DNA from: Atopomonas hussainii
GTDB taxonomy: Bacteria; Pseudomonadota; Gammaproteobacteria; Pseudomonadales; Pseudomonadaceae
Assembly: GCF_900109735.1 (NCBI RefSeq)
Contig: NZ_FOAS01000020.1
Coordinates: 1-58,476 of the forward strand
Direction of reading: 5' to 3'
DNA: 58,476 nt
The position numbers and the translations under genes were made by a program. This document shows, piece after piece, positions 32,182-44,180 of the stretch; position 1 is the first letter of the stretch; each line of letters opens with the position of its first letter. Under the pieces are notes generated by a model. The model saw only the letters and a list, made by a program, of their open reading frames with translations, was not told the DNA's origin and ran no database searches.

Positions 32182-33684
32182 TCACACCAGTCGTTTGCGT
32201 TCGCTGGATGACAAAATGCCGAGAGACTCACGGTATTTGGCGATGGTGCGACGGGCGACCTGAATGCCTTGTTCTTCCAGTAAACCAGCGATCTTACTGT
32301 CGCTCAACGGCTTTTTCGGGTTTTCCGCGCTGACCAATTTCTTGATCATGGCGCGGATGGCGGTGGACGAACACTCGCCACCTTCAGCGGTGCTAACGTG
32401 GCTGGAGAAGAAGTATTTCAGCTCAAAAATACCGCGCGGGGTGTGCATGAATTTTTGCGTAGTAACCCGCGAAATGGTCGACTCATGCATGCCCACGGCC
32501 TCGGCAATATCGGCCAGCACCATGGGTTTCATGGCCTCTTCGCCGTACTCCAAAAAGCCGCGCTGTTGCTCAACGATTTGCGTGGAGACTTTCATCAGGG
32601 TTTCGTTGCGGCTTTGCAGGCTTTTGATAAACCAACGCGCTTCTTGCAGCTGGTTGCGCATGTAGCTGTTGTCGGCGCTGTTGTCGGCGCGTTTGACCAT
32701 CGATGAGTACTGGCGATTAACCCGCAGACGCGGCATAGCATCGCTGTTCAGTTCCACCAGCCAACGGCCGTTATCGCGGGTGACGATCACATCAGGGGTG
32801 ACGTACTCCGGCTCTTCGGCGCTGATCTGCGCAGCAGGGCGCGGGTTAAGCGTTTGGATCAGAGTGATGATGCCTTTGAGCTCGTCTTCGCTGAGCTTCA
32901 TGCGGCGCATCAGTTGGCTGTAATCGCGGCTGCCGAGTACGTCTAAGTAGTCATTCACCAAGCGCTTGGCTTGCGCTAGCAGTGGCACATCCTCGGGCAA
33001 TTGGCGCAGCTGCAGGGTCAGGCACTCGCCTAAATTGCGTGCGGCAATGCCGACGGGCTCAAACTGCTGGATGTGGTGCAGCACCATTTCGACTTCGTCG
33101 AGTTCGATATCTAGCTCTGCATCGAAGGCGCTGAGAATTTCTTCGAGGGTTTCCTCGAGATAGCCGTCGCTGTTGATGGCGTCGATCAAGGTGATGGCGA
33201 TCATGCGATCACGATCATTCAGCGGCAGTAGATTCAACTGCCAGAGCAAGTGGCTTTGCAGGCTCTCGCCGCTGCTGGTGCGTTGAGTGAAGTCCCACTC
33301 ATCATCGCTGGAGGCGGGCAGGCTGCTGGCGGAGGTTTGGTAGATGTCTTCCCAAGCGGTATCGACGGGTAATTCGTTGGGGATGCGGTCTTCCCATTGA
33401 TTGGCGTCGAGGTCATCGGGGCTGGCGTTGTCGCTGTTCAGTGCCTCGATCTTGCTCGGCTCGGGGTGCTGGATGTCGTCGCCGTCGCTCTCGTTGCTGT
33501 CGTTGTCGGCGCTGTGGTCATCGTCGCCGTCTTCGGGCATTTCCAGCATGGGGTTGGAGTCCAGCGCCTCTTGGATTTCTTGGCGCAAATCCAGCGTGGA
33601 AAGTTGCAGGAGGCGGATGGCTTGCTGCAGCTGCGGGGTCATTGTCAGCTGCTGGCCCATTTTTAGGACGAGCGTAGGTTTCAT
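32182..33684 (-). CDS. rpoN: RNA polymerase sigma-54 factor
   Basis: The protein has 500 residues. Region I (activator-interacting) is the Gln/Leu-rich N-terminus [20 protein letters not shown]. Acidic region II spans about 50-120. The HTH ([20 protein letters not shown]) and the C-terminal RpoN box [15 protein letters not shown] read the -24/-12 promoter. It directs nitrogen, motility and other regulons and needs AAA+ activators. It heads the hpf-ptsN-rapZ-ptsO cluster; a 174-bp gap, with small GC stems but no gene, separates it from lptB. Confidence 0.97.
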   Translation of the reverse strand: MKPTLVLKMGQQLTMTPQLQQAIRLLQLSTLDLRQEIQEALDSNPMLEMPEDGDDDHSADNDSNESDGDDIQHPEPSKIEALNSDNASPDDLDANQWEDRIPNELPVDTAWEDIYQTSASSLPASSDDEWDFTQRTSSGESLQSHLLWQLNLLPLNDRDRMIAITLIDAINSDGYLEETLEEILSAFDAELDIELDEVEMVLHHIQQFEPVGIAARNLGECLTLQLRQLPEDVPLLAQAKRLVNDYLDVLGSRDYSQLMRRMKLSEDELKGIITLIQTLNPRPAAQISAEEPEYVTPDVIVTRDNGRWLVELNSDAMPRLRVNRQYSSMVKRADNSADNSYMRNQLQEARWFIKSLQSRNETLMKVSTQIVEQQRGFLEYGEEAMKPMVLADIAEAVGMHESTISRVTTQKFMHTPRGIFELKYFFSSHVSTAEGGECSSTAIRAMIKKLVSAENPKKPLSDSKIAGLLEEQGIQVARRTIAKYRESLGILSSSERKRLV

Positions 33685-33858
33685 GAGCGGAAGCTTAGCA
33701 CCTTGTCTTCAAAGCGCCGCAAGGCGGCGATCACTGCGGAAGCCAAGCGCGAGAGCGCTTTAGCAAATTATATGCCCGACTTAGGTGGTTTTGCCTAGGC
33801 GTAGAGGAGAAAAGCTGCGGAAAACTGCGCGCCTCTACGCAAGGCGCGCGTGAAAAGA

Positions 33859-34584
33859 TTACAGGCGGAAGCTTTCACCCAAGTACACATCGCGCACTTG
33901 TTGGTTAGCCAGTACTTCGGCGGCACTGCCTTCGGCGATCAGGCGACCTTCGCTAACAATGTAAGCGTGCTCACATATGTCTAGTGTTTCGCGCACGTTG
34001 TGGTCGGTGATCAGCACGCCGATGCCACGGTCTTTCAGCTGCTGAATGATTTGCTTGATGTCGCCGACCGAGATGGGGTCAACACCGGCAAACGGCTCGT
34101 CGAGCAGAATAAAACGCGGTTCGGTGGCCAGTGCACGGGCGATTTCTACCCGGCGGCGCTCACCACCGGACAGGCTCATGCCGAGGCTGTCGCGGATATG
34201 GGTAATGTGGAACTCGTGCAGTAGGCTTTCCAGCATCTCGCGGCGCTGGCTGCGGGATAGCTCGCTGCGGGTTTCCAGAATGCCCATGATGTTTTCCGCC
34301 ACGGTGAGCTTGCGGAAAATCGACGCTTCTTGCGGCAAATAGCCAATGCCGGCGCGCGCACGGCCATGCATGGGGCGGCGGGTAACGTCGAGGTCGTCAA
34401 TCATGACGCGGCCTTGGTCGGCACCCACCAAGCCTACGATCATATAAAAGCAGGTGGTTTTGCCGGCGCCGTTGGGGCCGAGCAGACCTACGACTTGACC
34501 GCTTTCAATGGCAACCGACACATCACGCACCACTTGGCGCTTGTTGTAACTTTTGGCCAGGTGTTGAGCCTTCAGGATTGCCAT
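33859..34584 (-). CDS. lptB: LPS export ABC transporter ATPase
   Basis: The protein has 241 residues. Walker [18 protein letters not shown], signature [16 protein letters not shown], Walker [17 protein letters not shown]. LptB powers extraction of LPS from the inner membrane with LptF/G. Its start overlaps the lptA stop (TAATG). Confidence 0.97.
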   Translation of the reverse strand: MAILKAQHLAKSYNKRQVVRDVSVAIESGQVVGLLGPNGAGKTTCFYMIVGLVGADQGRVMIDDLDVTRRPMHGRARAGIGYLPQEASIFRKLTVAENIMGILETRSELSRSQRREMLESLLHEFHITHIRDSLGMSLSGGERRRVEIARALATEPRFILLDEPFAGVDPISVGDIKQIIQQLKDRGIGVLITDHNVRETLDICEHAYIVSEGRLIAEGSAAEVLANQQVRDVYLGESFRL

Positions 34585-35114
34585 TAGTTGTCCTGTTTCT
34601 TCTTCGGCTGAATAACCATGTCGATACGTGGGCGCGGGCTGCTGACATTGCTGCCCGTGGCGCGGCCGGCATTGACGATCTGGCGAGCCGTGTCGTAAAC
34701 GATTTTTTCGCCTTCGAAGGTGTTGCCTTCCTGCACGACCTTGGCTTGGTCGATGAGGATGATGCGCTCATTGGCGGCTTTGTACTGAATGGTTTTGCCC
34801 CAGGCTTTGACCAGTTGTTTGTCGCTGGAAGGCTGCTGCTGGTACTGCGCGAGGTTGCCGGTAGCGGTCACTACATCGACTTCGCCGCTGGCGTCGCGGG
34901 TCAGGGTGACCTTTTCACCGGTGATGCGCAGGCTGCCTTGGGTAACCACCACGCTGCCGGTATACACGGCAACGCCTTGGCGGTCGTCGAGTTCGGCGGC
35001 GTCGGCTTGAATACGAATGGGCTGCTCGCGATCCGACGGCAGTGCCCAGCTATGCATGCATCCCAGCAGCAGGCTCAGGCCGAGTAGGCCGGCAGAAAAA
35101 TCAAGGCGCTTCAT
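34584..35114 (-). CDS. lptA: Periplasmic LPS-transport bridge protein
   Basis: The protein has 176 residues. A signal peptide ([15 protein letters not shown]) precedes the OstA-type beta-jellyroll: [20 protein letters not shown], then [15 protein letters not shown] and [20 protein letters not shown]. It forms the periplasmic bridge between LptC and LptD. The Cys in the signal could suggest a lipobox, but LptA is normally a soluble periplasmic protein. In Pseudomonas it is also called LptH. It overlaps lptC by 14 bp and lptB by 1 bp. Confidence 0.95.
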   Translation of the reverse strand: MKRLDFSAGLLGLSLLLGCMHSWALPSDREQPIRIQADAAELDDRQGVAVYTGSVVVTQGSLRITGEKVTLTRDASGEVDVVTATGNLAQYQQQPSSDKQLVKAWGKTIQYKAANERIILIDQAKVVQEGNTFEGEKIVYDTARQIVNAGRATGSNVSSPRPRIDMVIQPKKKQDN

Positions 35115-35670
35115 GCTGTCCTCTTACATTTGAAAGCAGTTGCATGCGGCCTTCTTTAAGGTAGGCGCGCATACCGGTGGCGGTGGTGACTCCGTTTGCG
35201 GCGTCGATTCTAACGGGTTGTGCGGTTTCGGCATAATCCTTGTCAGGAATAACCGTCAGGCGCGAGGTTTGCAGTTGCGTGCGGCGTTGTTTGACGTCGA
35301 GGTGGTCGATGTTGACTTGATCGATCAGCTCGACCTCTTTGCCGCCGGGGCCGACTTCGCCTTTCAGTGCGTCAACCACCCAAGGTTGGCTTTCGTCGCT
35401 GCGAAACAGCTTTAGGTGCGGCACGCTAACGTGAGTGATGTCACTGGCTTGCACGTGGTCTAAGCGCGTGGCAGTCATAAAGTACTTTTGGCTGCCGTCA
35501 GCTTTGAACTCGCGGCTGGTCGCGCCGACCACAAAATAGTCGATGTCTTGGTTTTGCTGGCCGACGGCTGCTGGCTTGTTAAAGCTATCTGGGCTGATGT
35601 TCCAGTAGCCCACTGCTAAAAGCCCCAGCCCGGCAATGCTTAATAAGAGAATTTGCAGATAGCGTGGCAT
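35101..35670 (-). CDS. lptC: LPS export protein, inner-membrane anchored
   Basis: The protein has 189 residues from the ATG at 35670 (MPRYLQILLLSIAGLGLLAV, a single TM anchor). The periplasmic jellyroll follows (DYFVVGATSREFKADG). LptC takes LPS from LptBFG and passes it to LptA. A four-codon upstream extension in frame has no AUG and is less likely. It lies 8 bp after kdsC. Confidence 0.93.
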   Translation of the reverse strand: MPRYLQILLLSIAGLGLLAVGYWNISPDSFNKPAAVGQQNQDIDYFVVGATSREFKADGSQKYFMTATRLDHVQASDITHVSVPHLKLFRSDESQPWVVDALKGEVGPGGKEVELIDQVNIDHLDVKQRRTQLQTSRLTVIPDKDYAETAQPVRIDAANGVTTATGMRAYLKEGRMQLLSNVRGQHEAP

Positions 35671-35678
35671 GCTGTCCC

Positions 35679-36209
35679 TCAAAGATAGTGCTCTTGCAGG
35701 GCGTCCAATTTGCCCTGTGCGCGTAAAATAAATTCACAAAACTCGCGTGCCGCACCCGCACCGCCAGCGGCAATGGTGACACCATGGGCGTGCTGGCGAA
35801 CAAAGCTGTCGGCGCTGGCCACGGCCATGCCCAGGCCCACTCGGCGAATGGCGGGTAGGTCGGGTAAATCGTCGCCCAAGTAGGCTACTTGCTCAAGCGT
35901 TGGTGCATCGCTGAGGCTGCTGAGCAGCTCTTGCAAGGCAACGAATTTGTCTTCGCGGCCTTGGAATAAATGCTGAATGCCGAGGTTCTTCGCGCGTCGC
36001 TCCACCACGGGGCTGCTGCGCCCGGTGATGATGGCGGTTTGGATGCCGGCCTGCATGAGCATCTTGATGCCGTGGCCGTCCAAGGTATTGAAGGTTTTAA
36101 ACTCACTGCCATCGGGGAGAAAGTACAGCTTGCCGTCGGTCAGTACGCCGTCGACATCAAGCACGGCGAGGCGAATCTTTTGCGCGCGTTGGATGAGTTC
36201 TTGGTTCAT
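35679..36209 (-). CDS. kdsC: 3-deoxy-D-manno-octulosonate 8-phosphate phosphatase
   Basis: The protein has 176 residues of the HAD superfamily. Nucleophile motif LAVLDVDGVLTDGKLYF, motif II AIITGRSSPVV, motif III/IV VAYLGDDLPDLPAIRRVGL. It dephosphorylates Kdo-8-phosphate to Kdo. Start overlaps the kdsD stop (TAATG). Confidence 0.96.
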   Translation of the reverse strand: MNQELIQRAQKIRLAVLDVDGVLTDGKLYFLPDGSEFKTFNTLDGHGIKMLMQAGIQTAIITGRSSPVVERRAKNLGIQHLFQGREDKFVALQELLSSLSDAPTLEQVAYLGDDLPDLPAIRRVGLGMAVASADSFVRQHAHGVTIAAGGAGAAREFCEFILRAQGKLDALQEHYL

Positions 36210-37183
36210 TAAACGACTCCCGCACGCAGCAAATCGTGCATATTCAGCGCGCCAACGGGGCGCTCGTGCTCATCTACGACGATTAAGCCGCCAATCTTAA
36301 ATTGTTCCATGATGTTCAGCGCTTCGGCGGCCAGATGCCCGGCTTGTGCGGTTTTGCAGGCTTTGGTCATCACAGCATCGATACGCGTGTTGGCGAGGTC
36401 GATGGGCTTGTCGAGCGTGCGGCGCAAGTCGCCATCGGTAAAGATGCCGGCCAGACGGCCTTGCTCATCAATGACGGCGGTTAAGCCCAAGCCTTTACGG
36501 GTCATTTCCAGCAGGGCGTCTTTTACCGACGTGTGTGGGCTAACTTGGGGGAAGCGTTCGCCACTGTGCATGATGTCATCGACTTTAAGCAGCAAACGTC
36601 GGCCCAGGGCGCCGCCGGGGTGCGAGAAGGCAAAGTCTTCAGCGGTAAAGCCGCGCGCTTCTAATAAGGCAATCGCTAGCGCATCGCCGAGTACCAGTGC
36701 CACGGTGGTTGACGAGGTGGGCGCCAAGTTGAGCGGACAGGCTTCCTCGGCAACGCGGGCATTTAGTGCTGCATCGGCGCTGCGTGCCAGTGCTGAATCT
36801 GGGTTGCCGGTGATGCTGATCAGCGGGATGCCCAAGCGCTTAATCAGCGGCAGCAGGGTGACGATTTCGCTGGTCGAGCCAGAGTTAGACAGGGCGATCA
36901 CTACGTCATCTTTAGTGATCATGCCCATGTCGCCGTGGCTGGCTTCGGCGGGGTGCACGAAGAACGCTGGGGTGCCGGTGCTGGCCAAGGTGGCGGCTAG
37001 CTTGTTGCCAATGTGCCCCGACTTGCCCATGCCGACCACGACCACGCGACCGGCGCAGGCCAAAATCAGCTCGCACGCGCGAATAAAATGCTGGTCGATT
37101 TGTTCGAGAAGATCGTTGATGGCGTCGCGCTCAAGGGCAATCGTGCGTTGCGCGGACAGCAAATGCGGGTGCGTCTGGCTCAT
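36209..37183 (-). CDS. kdsD: Arabinose-5-phosphate isomerase
   Basis: The protein has 324 residues. A SIS domain (about 40-175, VVVVGMGKSGHIGNKLAATL; EASHGDMGMI) is followed by two CBS domains (about 205-320). It isomerises ribulose-5-phosphate to arabinose-5-phosphate, the first step of Kdo synthesis. The ATG at 37183 (MSQTHPHLLSAQRTIAL) was chosen; a frame extension upstream is not conserved sequence. It is divergent from the mla operon. Confidence 0.95.
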   Translation of the reverse strand: MSQTHPHLLSAQRTIALERDAINDLLEQIDQHFIRACELILACAGRVVVVGMGKSGHIGNKLAATLASTGTPAFFVHPAEASHGDMGMITKDDVVIALSNSGSTSEIVTLLPLIKRLGIPLISITGNPDSALARSADAALNARVAEEACPLNLAPTSSTTVALVLGDALAIALLEARGFTAEDFAFSHPGGALGRRLLLKVDDIMHSGERFPQVSPHTSVKDALLEMTRKGLGLTAVIDEQGRLAGIFTDGDLRRTLDKPIDLANTRIDAVMTKACKTAQAGHLAAEALNIMEQFKIGGLIVVDEHERPVGALNMHDLLRAGVV

Positions 37184-37283
37184 GGTTTTATCGGCGACGA
37201 TAGAAAGCCCGGCAGTATACCTTGAAACCATGGCGGGGGTGTGAAGCAGCTACAGAGTTGGGCAATAAGCGTGCCGGATGGCT

Positions 37284-37312
37284 TTGGTAAGGCGTCTTGC
37301 CAGTGATATAGT
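37284..37312 (+). promoter_or_regulatory. Sigma-70-type promoter of the mla operon
   Basis: TTGGTA (37284-37289), a 17-bp spacer and TATAGT (37307-37312) lie about 107 bp before mlaF, in the region shared with divergent kdsD. Confidence 0.6.
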
Positions 37313-37418
37313 GCGCGCCGCGCGCCTGCTCGGGCAGGAAGCCCTTACTGTTGGGGGTAATTTGCCCGTTTAATGCGGCGCGTTTGGCGCTGATCGGATG
37401 GTTTTACAAGGAGTCGGC

Positions 37419-38234
37419 ATGACGTCTGACGCTCGCTACGCCGTTGAGTTGAAGGGGGTTTCCTTCAAGCGCGGCGAACGCTTCATCTTTAAGGACGTGG
37501 ATATCGTCATCCCCCGCGGCAAGGTCACCGGCATTATGGGGCCTTCAGGCTGCGGTAAAACCACTTTGCTGCGCTTGATCGGTGCTCAATTACGCGCCGA
37601 GAAGGGTGAGATTTGGGTGGCGGGTAGCAACGTGCCTGCACTCTCGCGCAGCGATTTGTTTGACCTGCGTAAGCGCATGGGCGTGCTGTTCCAAAGCGGC
37701 GCTTTATTTACCGATTTAAGTGTGTTTGAAAACGTGGCTTTTCCGCTGCGCGTACACACAGCGCTGCCCGATGACATGATTCGCGACATCGTCTTAATGA
37801 AGTTGCAAGCGGTGGGCCTGCGCGGCGCTATCGATCTGATGCCCGATGAGCTCTCTGGTGGCATGAAGCGCCGTGTGGCACTGGCGCGGGCGATTGCCTT
37901 GGATCCGGAAATTCTCCTCTATGACGAGCCGTTCGTCGGCCAAGACCCGATTGCTATGGGTGTTTTGGTGCGTTTGATTCGCAAGCTTAACGATGCCTTG
38001 GGGATCACCAGTGTGGTGGTCTCCCATGACCTAGCAGAAACCGCCAGCATTGCCGACTACATCTATGTGGTGGGTGACTCCCAGGTGTTGGGCCATGGCA
38101 CGCCGGAATCTTTGATGGAGTCTGATAACCCACGGATTCGCCAATTTATGAAAGGCGATCCGGACGGCCCGGTGCCGTTCCACTTCCCGGCCGCTAAGTT
38201 GGCCGACGATTTACTGGGAGGTGGTCATGCGTAA
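37419..38234 (+). CDS. mlaF: Phospholipid transport ABC ATPase
   Basis: The protein has 271 residues. Walker [15 protein letters not shown], signature [15 protein letters not shown], Walker [14 protein letters not shown]. With MlaE, MlaD and MlaB it drives retrograde or intermembrane phospholipid transport that keeps the outer leaflet asymmetric. ATG 37419 is preceded by AAGGAG. It overlaps mlaE by 8 bp. Confidence 0.96.
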   Translation: MTSDARYAVELKGVSFKRGERFIFKDVDIVIPRGKVTGIMGPSGCGKTTLLRLIGAQLRAEKGEIWVAGSNVPALSRSDLFDLRKRMGVLFQSGALFTDLSVFENVAFPLRVHTALPDDMIRDIVLMKLQAVGLRGAIDLMPDELSGGMKRRVALARAIALDPEILLYDEPFVGQDPIAMGVLVRLIRKLNDALGITSVVVSHDLAETASIADYIYVVGDSQVLGHGTPESLMESDNPRIRQFMKGDPDGPVPFHFPAAKLADDLLGGGHA

Positions 38235-39024
38235 CAAATCCATGCTCGATCGCTTAGCGTTGCTCGGCCGCTCGGGTATCGCGGTGGTTGAGGCGCTTGG
38301 TCGCTCGGTGGTGTTTTTGCTCATGGCGCTGGGCGGGCGTGCCTCGTTTGGCAATCGCTTCGAGCTATTGATGAAACAACTGTATGCCGTTGGCGTCTTG
38401 TCACTGGCGATTATTGTCGTGTCGGGGCTGTTTATTGGCATGGTATTGGCCCTGCAGGGTTACAACATCCTCTCGGATTACGGCTCAGAGCAAGCCGTCG
38501 GGCAGATGGTGGCTCTGACCTTGCTGCGTGAATTAGGCCCCGTGGTGACGGCGCTGTTATTCGCCGGGCGTGCGGGTTCGGCGTTGACCGCTGAGATCGG
38601 CAATATGAAGTCGACCGAGCAGCTGTCTAGCCTCGAGATGATCGGTGTCGATCCGCTCAAGTACGTTATCGCCCCGCGCCTGTGGGCGGGCTTTATTTCC
38701 ATGCCGCTGTTGGCCTGCATTTTTAGTGTGGTCGGCATTTGGGGCGGCAGCATGGTGGCCGTCGATTGGCTGGGCGTTTTTGAAGGCTCCTACTGGAGCA
38801 ACATGCAGAATTCGGTGGACTTCTTTGATGATGTGCTCAACGGCACCATCAAAAGCGTGGTGTTCGCCATTGTGGTGACTTGGATCGCTGTGTTCCAGGG
38901 CTACGACTGTGAGCCAACTTCGGAAGGCATCAGTCGGGCGACCACACGTACCGTGGTTCATGCCTCGCTGGCAGTGCTGGGCTTGGACTTTATTTTGACT
39001 GCTCTGATGTTCGGAGATTACTGA
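38227..39024 (+). CDS. mlaE: Phospholipid transport permease
   Basis: The protein has 265 residues with five or six TM helices. The MlaE signature LREIGPV-like segment is [20 protein letters not shown] and is followed by [20 protein letters not shown]. The start ATG lies 4 nt after GGAGG within the mlaF 3' end. The stop overlaps mlaD (TGATG region). Confidence 0.96.
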   Translation: MRNKSMLDRLALLGRSGIAVVEALGRSVVFLLMALGGRASFGNRFELLMKQLYAVGVLSLAIIVVSGLFIGMVLALQGYNILSDYGSEQAVGQMVALTLLRELGPVVTALLFAGRAGSALTAEIGNMKSTEQLSSLEMIGVDPLKYVIAPRLWAGFISMPLLACIFSVVGIWGGSMVAVDWLGVFEGSYWSNMQNSVDFFDDVLNGTIKSVVFAIVVTWIAVFQGYDCEPTSEGISRATTRTVVHASLAVLGLDFILTALMFGDY

Positions 39025-39488
39025 TGAAAACCCGTACTTTGGAAATCAGTGTCGGGCTGTTCCTGCTAGCGGGATTGCTGGCATTGCTGTTGTTGGCGCT
39101 GCGCGTAAGCGGCTTAACCGTGGCCAGCACGCAGGACACTTACCGGGTCTATGCTTATTTCGACAATATTTCCGGCTTATCGGTGCGTGCCAAAGTCACT
39201 ATGGCGGGCGTCACCATCGGTAAGGTGGTGGGTATTGATCTGGATCGCGACAGTTATATGGGTCGTGTGGCGATGGATATTCGCGGTGATGTGAATAACC
39301 TGCCGACCGACTCTACCGCTTCCATTCTGACCGCGGGTTTGCTGGGTGAGAAATACATCGGCATCAGTGTTGGTGGCGATGAAGAGCTGTTGGCTGAAGG
39401 TGACACCATTCGTGATACCCAGTCGGCACTGGTGTTGGAAGAATTGATTGGTAAGTTCCTGCTCAACTCCGTCAATAAAGACGAGTAA
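39024..39488 (+). CDS. mlaD: Phospholipid transport MCE-domain protein
   Basis: The protein has 154 residues. An N-terminal TM helix (EISVGLFLLAGLLALLLLAL) is followed by a single MCE domain (YRVYAYFDNISGLSVRAKVT, GVTIGKVVGIDLDRDSYMGR, AGLLGEKYIGIS). MlaD forms the hexameric ring that shuttles lipid in the periplasm. Confidence 0.96.
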   Translation: MKTRTLEISVGLFLLAGLLALLLLALRVSGLTVASTQDTYRVYAYFDNISGLSVRAKVTMAGVTIGKVVGIDLDRDSYMGRVAMDIRGDVNNLPTDSTASILTAGLLGEKYIGISVGGDEELLAEGDTIRDTQSALVLEELIGKFLLNSVNKDE

Positions 39489-39514
39489 CTAGGAAGCGTT
39501 AAGAGAGTTTGCTG

Positions 39515-40147
39515 ATGAAAAAGTTATTTGCGCCGATTCTGTTTTGCTTTGCCGTGCTGCTGCCGTTGGCGGCGCAGGCCAATACCGCGCAGCAAGTTGT
39601 GCAGAAGACCGTTGACCAGATGATCCACGAGCTGACCACTCGCCGTGCCGAGTTTCAGCAAGACCCCGAGCTGTTCTATCAGTCGCTCAATGGCATCTTG
39701 AGTCCGGTGACCGATTTTCCGGGTATTGCGCGTGGCGTGATGACGGCCAAGTTCATCGGTCGCGCTTCAAAAGATCAAATGAGCCGCTTTGAAGAAACTT
39801 TCAAGCGCAGCTTGGTGCAGTTCTATGGCAACGCGCTGTTGTCGTACAACAATCAAGCGATTCGCGTGCTGCCCAGTAATGGCCGCGACAGCGCAGAGCG
39901 CGCCAGTGTGGATATGGAAGTGCAGGGCGATAACGGCGCGCTGTATAAGGTCAGCTACACCATGGTCAACAACGCCGGCCAATGGCAGCTGCGCAATGTG
40001 ATCATTGAAGGCATCAATGTCGGCAAGTTGTTCCGCGACCAGTTCGCCGACGCCATGCGCCGCAACGGCAACAACATGGATAAAGTGATCGACTCGTGGG
40101 CGGACACCGTGGCGCGTGCGCGTAAAGCCGCTGAGGATCAGCAGTAA
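39515..40147 (+). CDS. mlaC: Periplasmic phospholipid-binding protein
   Basis: The protein has 210 residues with signal peptide MKKLFAPILFCFAVLLPLAA cleaved at AQA. The family body includes GVMTAKFIGRASKDQMSRFE, ERASVDMEVQGDNGALYKVS and GQWQLRNVIIEGINVGKLFR. MlaC carries phospholipid between the outer-membrane MlaA and the MlaFEDB complex. ATG 39515 was chosen because it starts the signal peptide. Confidence 0.95.
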   Translation: MKKLFAPILFCFAVLLPLAAQANTAQQVVQKTVDQMIHELTTRRAEFQQDPELFYQSLNGILSPVTDFPGIARGVMTAKFIGRASKDQMSRFEETFKRSLVQFYGNALLSYNNQAIRVLPSNGRDSAERASVDMEVQGDNGALYKVSYTMVNNAGQWQLRNVIIEGINVGKLFRDQFADAMRRNGNNMDKVIDSWADTVARARKAAEDQQ

Positions 40148-40434
40148 TGGCCGCCGCCAGCTTGCAAGGCAGTCTGCTTAAACTCTCTGGTGTGCTAGAC
40201 CACCGCAGCGTAGTGGCAGTGCGCCAAGAGGCAGAGCGCCTGCTGCGTGATGCTGGGCAGGCGGTCGTGGTGGATTGCAGTGGCGTGGAAAAATCCAACA
40301 GCGTGGGTTTGTCGTTGCTGCTGGTGTTAAAGCGTGCGGCGGCGGCTCGCCAGCAAACGCTGCGGATTCAAGGCCTGCCGCATGACCTGCAGCAAATGGC
40401 GCAAGTCACTGAGCTGACAGAGCTTCTGGTCTAA
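40147..40434 (+). CDS. mlaB: STAS-domain subunit of the Mla transporter
   Basis: The protein has 95 residues, a single STAS domain (LSGVLDHRSVVAVRQEAERL, VDCSGVEKSNSVGLSLLLVL). It stabilises and activates MlaF. The ATG overlaps the mlaC stop. Confidence 0.92.
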   Translation: MAAASLQGSLLKLSGVLDHRSVVAVRQEAERLLRDAGQAVVVDCSGVEKSNSVGLSLLLVLKRAAAARQQTLRIQGLPHDLQQMAQVTELTELLV

Positions 40435-40450
40435 TTCTGGCAGCGTTAAA

Positions 40451-40486
40451 CAGGAAAGCCGGTGGCTCAGTTCACCGGCTTTCCTG
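40451..40486 (+). terminator. Stem-loop after mlaB
   Basis: CAGGAAAGCCGGTG pairs perfectly with CACCGGCTTTCCTG across 8 nt. The T run is weak (GTATTATT), so it may be a partial terminator or mRNA-stabilising hairpin separating mlaFEDCB from ibaG-murA. Confidence 0.7.
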
Positions 40487-40539
40487 TATTATTCGGCGTT
40501 CTTTTCGCCCGCTAGGGGCGCAGTTGTTTGAGGACCGCC

Positions 40540-42055
<1,516 letters not shown>

Positions 42056-42119
42056 TCGGCCGCGTTTGTTTGCCTGCCGCAGCGCTATGGCTGCGGCACT
42101 GCGTTAAGAGAGCTGCGTG

Positions 42120-42746
42120 ATGCTGACCATCGCCTTGTCCAAGGGCCGTATCCTCGACGATACCCTGCCGCTACTGGCCGAAGCTGGGATTGCCCCGGCG
42201 GAGAACCCGGAAAAAAGCCGCAAGCTGATCATCCCCACCACCCGTGATGATGTGCAGCTGCTGATCGTGCGCGCTACCGATGTGCCGACTTACGTTGAGC
42301 ACGGCGCGGCCGACTTGGGCGTGGCCGGTAAAGACGTGTTGATGGAATACGGTGGTCAGCTGTATGAGCCGCTGGATCTGAACATCGCCCGCTGCAAACT
42401 GATGACCGCCGGCAAGGTTGGCGCTCCGGAGCCCAAAGGCCGCCTGCGTGTGGCCACTAAGTTCGTCAACATTGCGCGTCGTTACTACGCCGAGCAGGGC
42501 CGTCAGGTTGAGATCATCAAGCTGTATGGCTCGATGGAGCTGGCCCCGCTGGTGGGCTTGGCGGACAAGATCATCGACGTGGTGGATACCGGCAACACCC
42601 TGCGTGCCAACGGGCTGGAGCCGCAAGAACTGATCGCCCACATCAGCTCGCGCTTGATCGTTAACAAGGCGTCGATGAAGATGAAGCACGCCGAACTGGA
42701 TACCCTGATCCAAGCCTTGCGACAGGCCGTGGAGGCCCGCGCGTAA
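42120..42746 (+). CDS. hisG: ATP phosphoribosyltransferase, short form
   Basis: The protein has 208 residues: [40 protein letters not shown] and [20 protein letters not shown]. It is the short form without the C-terminal regulatory domain, which needs the HisZ partner, as in Pseudomonas. It starts histidine synthesis from ATP and PRPP. ATG 42120 chosen; GTG one codon upstream is possible. Confidence 0.96.
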   Translation: MLTIALSKGRILDDTLPLLAEAGIAPAENPEKSRKLIIPTTRDDVQLLIVRATDVPTYVEHGAADLGVAGKDVLMEYGGQLYEPLDLNIARCKLMTAGKVGAPEPKGRLRVATKFVNIARRYYAEQGRQVEIIKLYGSMELAPLVGLADKIIDVVDTGNTLRANGLEPQELIAHISSRLIVNKASMKMKHAELDTLIQALRQAVEARA

Positions 42747-42781
42747 GGTTATTTGTAGTCCCTAGTTAAAAGAGAAAGACC

Positions 42782-44092
42782 ATGAGCCAGAACTTCGCTA
42801 TCCGCCGTCTCAACGCCAGTGACCAGGACTTCGCGCAGCATCTGGATCATCTACTGGCTTGGGAAAGTGTCTCCGACGACAGCGTTAATCAGCGCGTGCT
42901 GGAGATCATCGCCGCCGTGCGCAGCCGAGGCGATGCCGCGCTGGTGGAGTTCACTCAGCGCTTTGATGGCGTTGACGCACAGGCCATGGCTGAGCTGATT
43001 CTGCCGCGCGAGCGCTTGGAGCTGGCGCTGACGCGGATTACCGCCGAGCAACGTGCGGCGCTTGAGCAAGCCGCCGAACGTGTGCGCAGTTATCACGAAA
43101 AGCAAAAGCAAGACTCTTGGCAGTACACCGAAGCCGACGGCACGGTGCTCGGCCAGCAAGTCACCCCGCTGGATCGCGCCGGTTTGTATGTGCCCGGCGG
43201 CAAGGCGGCGTACCCGTCATCAGTGTTGATGAATGCCATCCCCGCCAAAGTGGCCGGTGTGCCCGAGGTGGTGATGGTGGTGCCGACCCCGCGTGGCGAG
43301 CTTAACGAGTTGGTGCTCGCCGCAGCCTGTGTGGCCGGTGTCGACCGCGTGTTCACCATCGGTGGCGCGCAAGCCGTGGCTGCGCTGGCGTATGGCACCG
43401 AGAGCGTACCGCGCGTGGACAAGATCGTCGGCCCGGGCAACATCTATGTCGCCACCGCCAAGCGCCATGTGTTCGGCCAAGTGGGTATCGACATGATCGC
43501 CGGCCCGTCGGAGATTCTCGTCGTGTGTGACGGCCAAACCGACCCGGACTGGATCGCCATGGACCTGTTCTCGCAAGCCGAGCACGACGAAGATGCGCAG
43601 AGCATTCTGGTCAGTCCCGATGCGGCCTTCCTTGAGCAAGTCGCAGCGAGCATCGAAAAACTGCTGCCGAGCATGGAGCGCGCCGAGATCATTCGCACTT
43701 CGCTGCAAGGTCGTGGTGCCTTGATTCAGGTTGCCGATATGGCGCAAGCCATCGAAGTGGCCAACCGCATCGCGCCGGAGCACTTGGAGCTGTCGGTGGC
43801 TAATCCTGAGCAATATCTGGCGCAGATTCGCCATGCCGGGGCCATCTTCATGGGCCGTTACACCGCCGAGGCGCTGGGCGACTACTGTGCAGGCCCCAAT
43901 CACGTGCTGCCGACCTCAGGCACGGCGCGCTTCTCTTCGCCGCTGGGCGTGTATGACTTCCAGAAGCGTTCGTCGATTATCCATTGCTCGGCGCACGGCG
44001 CTTCCGAGCTGGGCAAGGTGGCTTCTGTGCTGGCCCGTGGCGAGTCGCTGACCGCTCATGCGCGCAGCGCCGAATACCGCATTAACGACTAA
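42782..44092 (+). CDS. hisD: Histidinol dehydrogenase
   Basis: The protein has 436 residues. Motifs: [60 protein letters not shown] and the zinc-site segment [13 protein letters not shown]. It oxidises histidinol to histidine in two NAD steps. It follows hisG and precedes hisC. Confidence 0.98.
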   Translation: MSQNFAIRRLNASDQDFAQHLDHLLAWESVSDDSVNQRVLEIIAAVRSRGDAALVEFTQRFDGVDAQAMAELILPRERLELALTRITAEQRAALEQAAERVRSYHEKQKQDSWQYTEADGTVLGQQVTPLDRAGLYVPGGKAAYPSSVLMNAIPAKVAGVPEVVMVVPTPRGELNELVLAAACVAGVDRVFTIGGAQAVAALAYGTESVPRVDKIVGPGNIYVATAKRHVFGQVGIDMIAGPSEILVVCDGQTDPDWIAMDLFSQAEHDEDAQSILVSPDAAFLEQVAASIEKLLPSMERAEIIRTSLQGRGALIQVADMAQAIEVANRIAPEHLELSVANPEQYLAQIRHAGAIFMGRYTAEALGDYCAGPNHVLPTSGTARFSSPLGVYDFQKRSSIIHCSAHGASELGKVASVLARGESLTAHARSAEYRIND

Positions 44093-44180
44093 ACGCAGTG
44101 TTGTGACCGCCGGTGGCTGATGCCGTTGCACGGCTTAGCCGCCCTGCGCCTATCGAACGAACTGAAGAGGAGAAGGGCAG

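Noticed and set aside
36309-37244. Plus-strand frame of 311 codons opposite kdsD
   Set aside because: Antisense of kdsD; Ser/Arg-rich with no recognisable domain.
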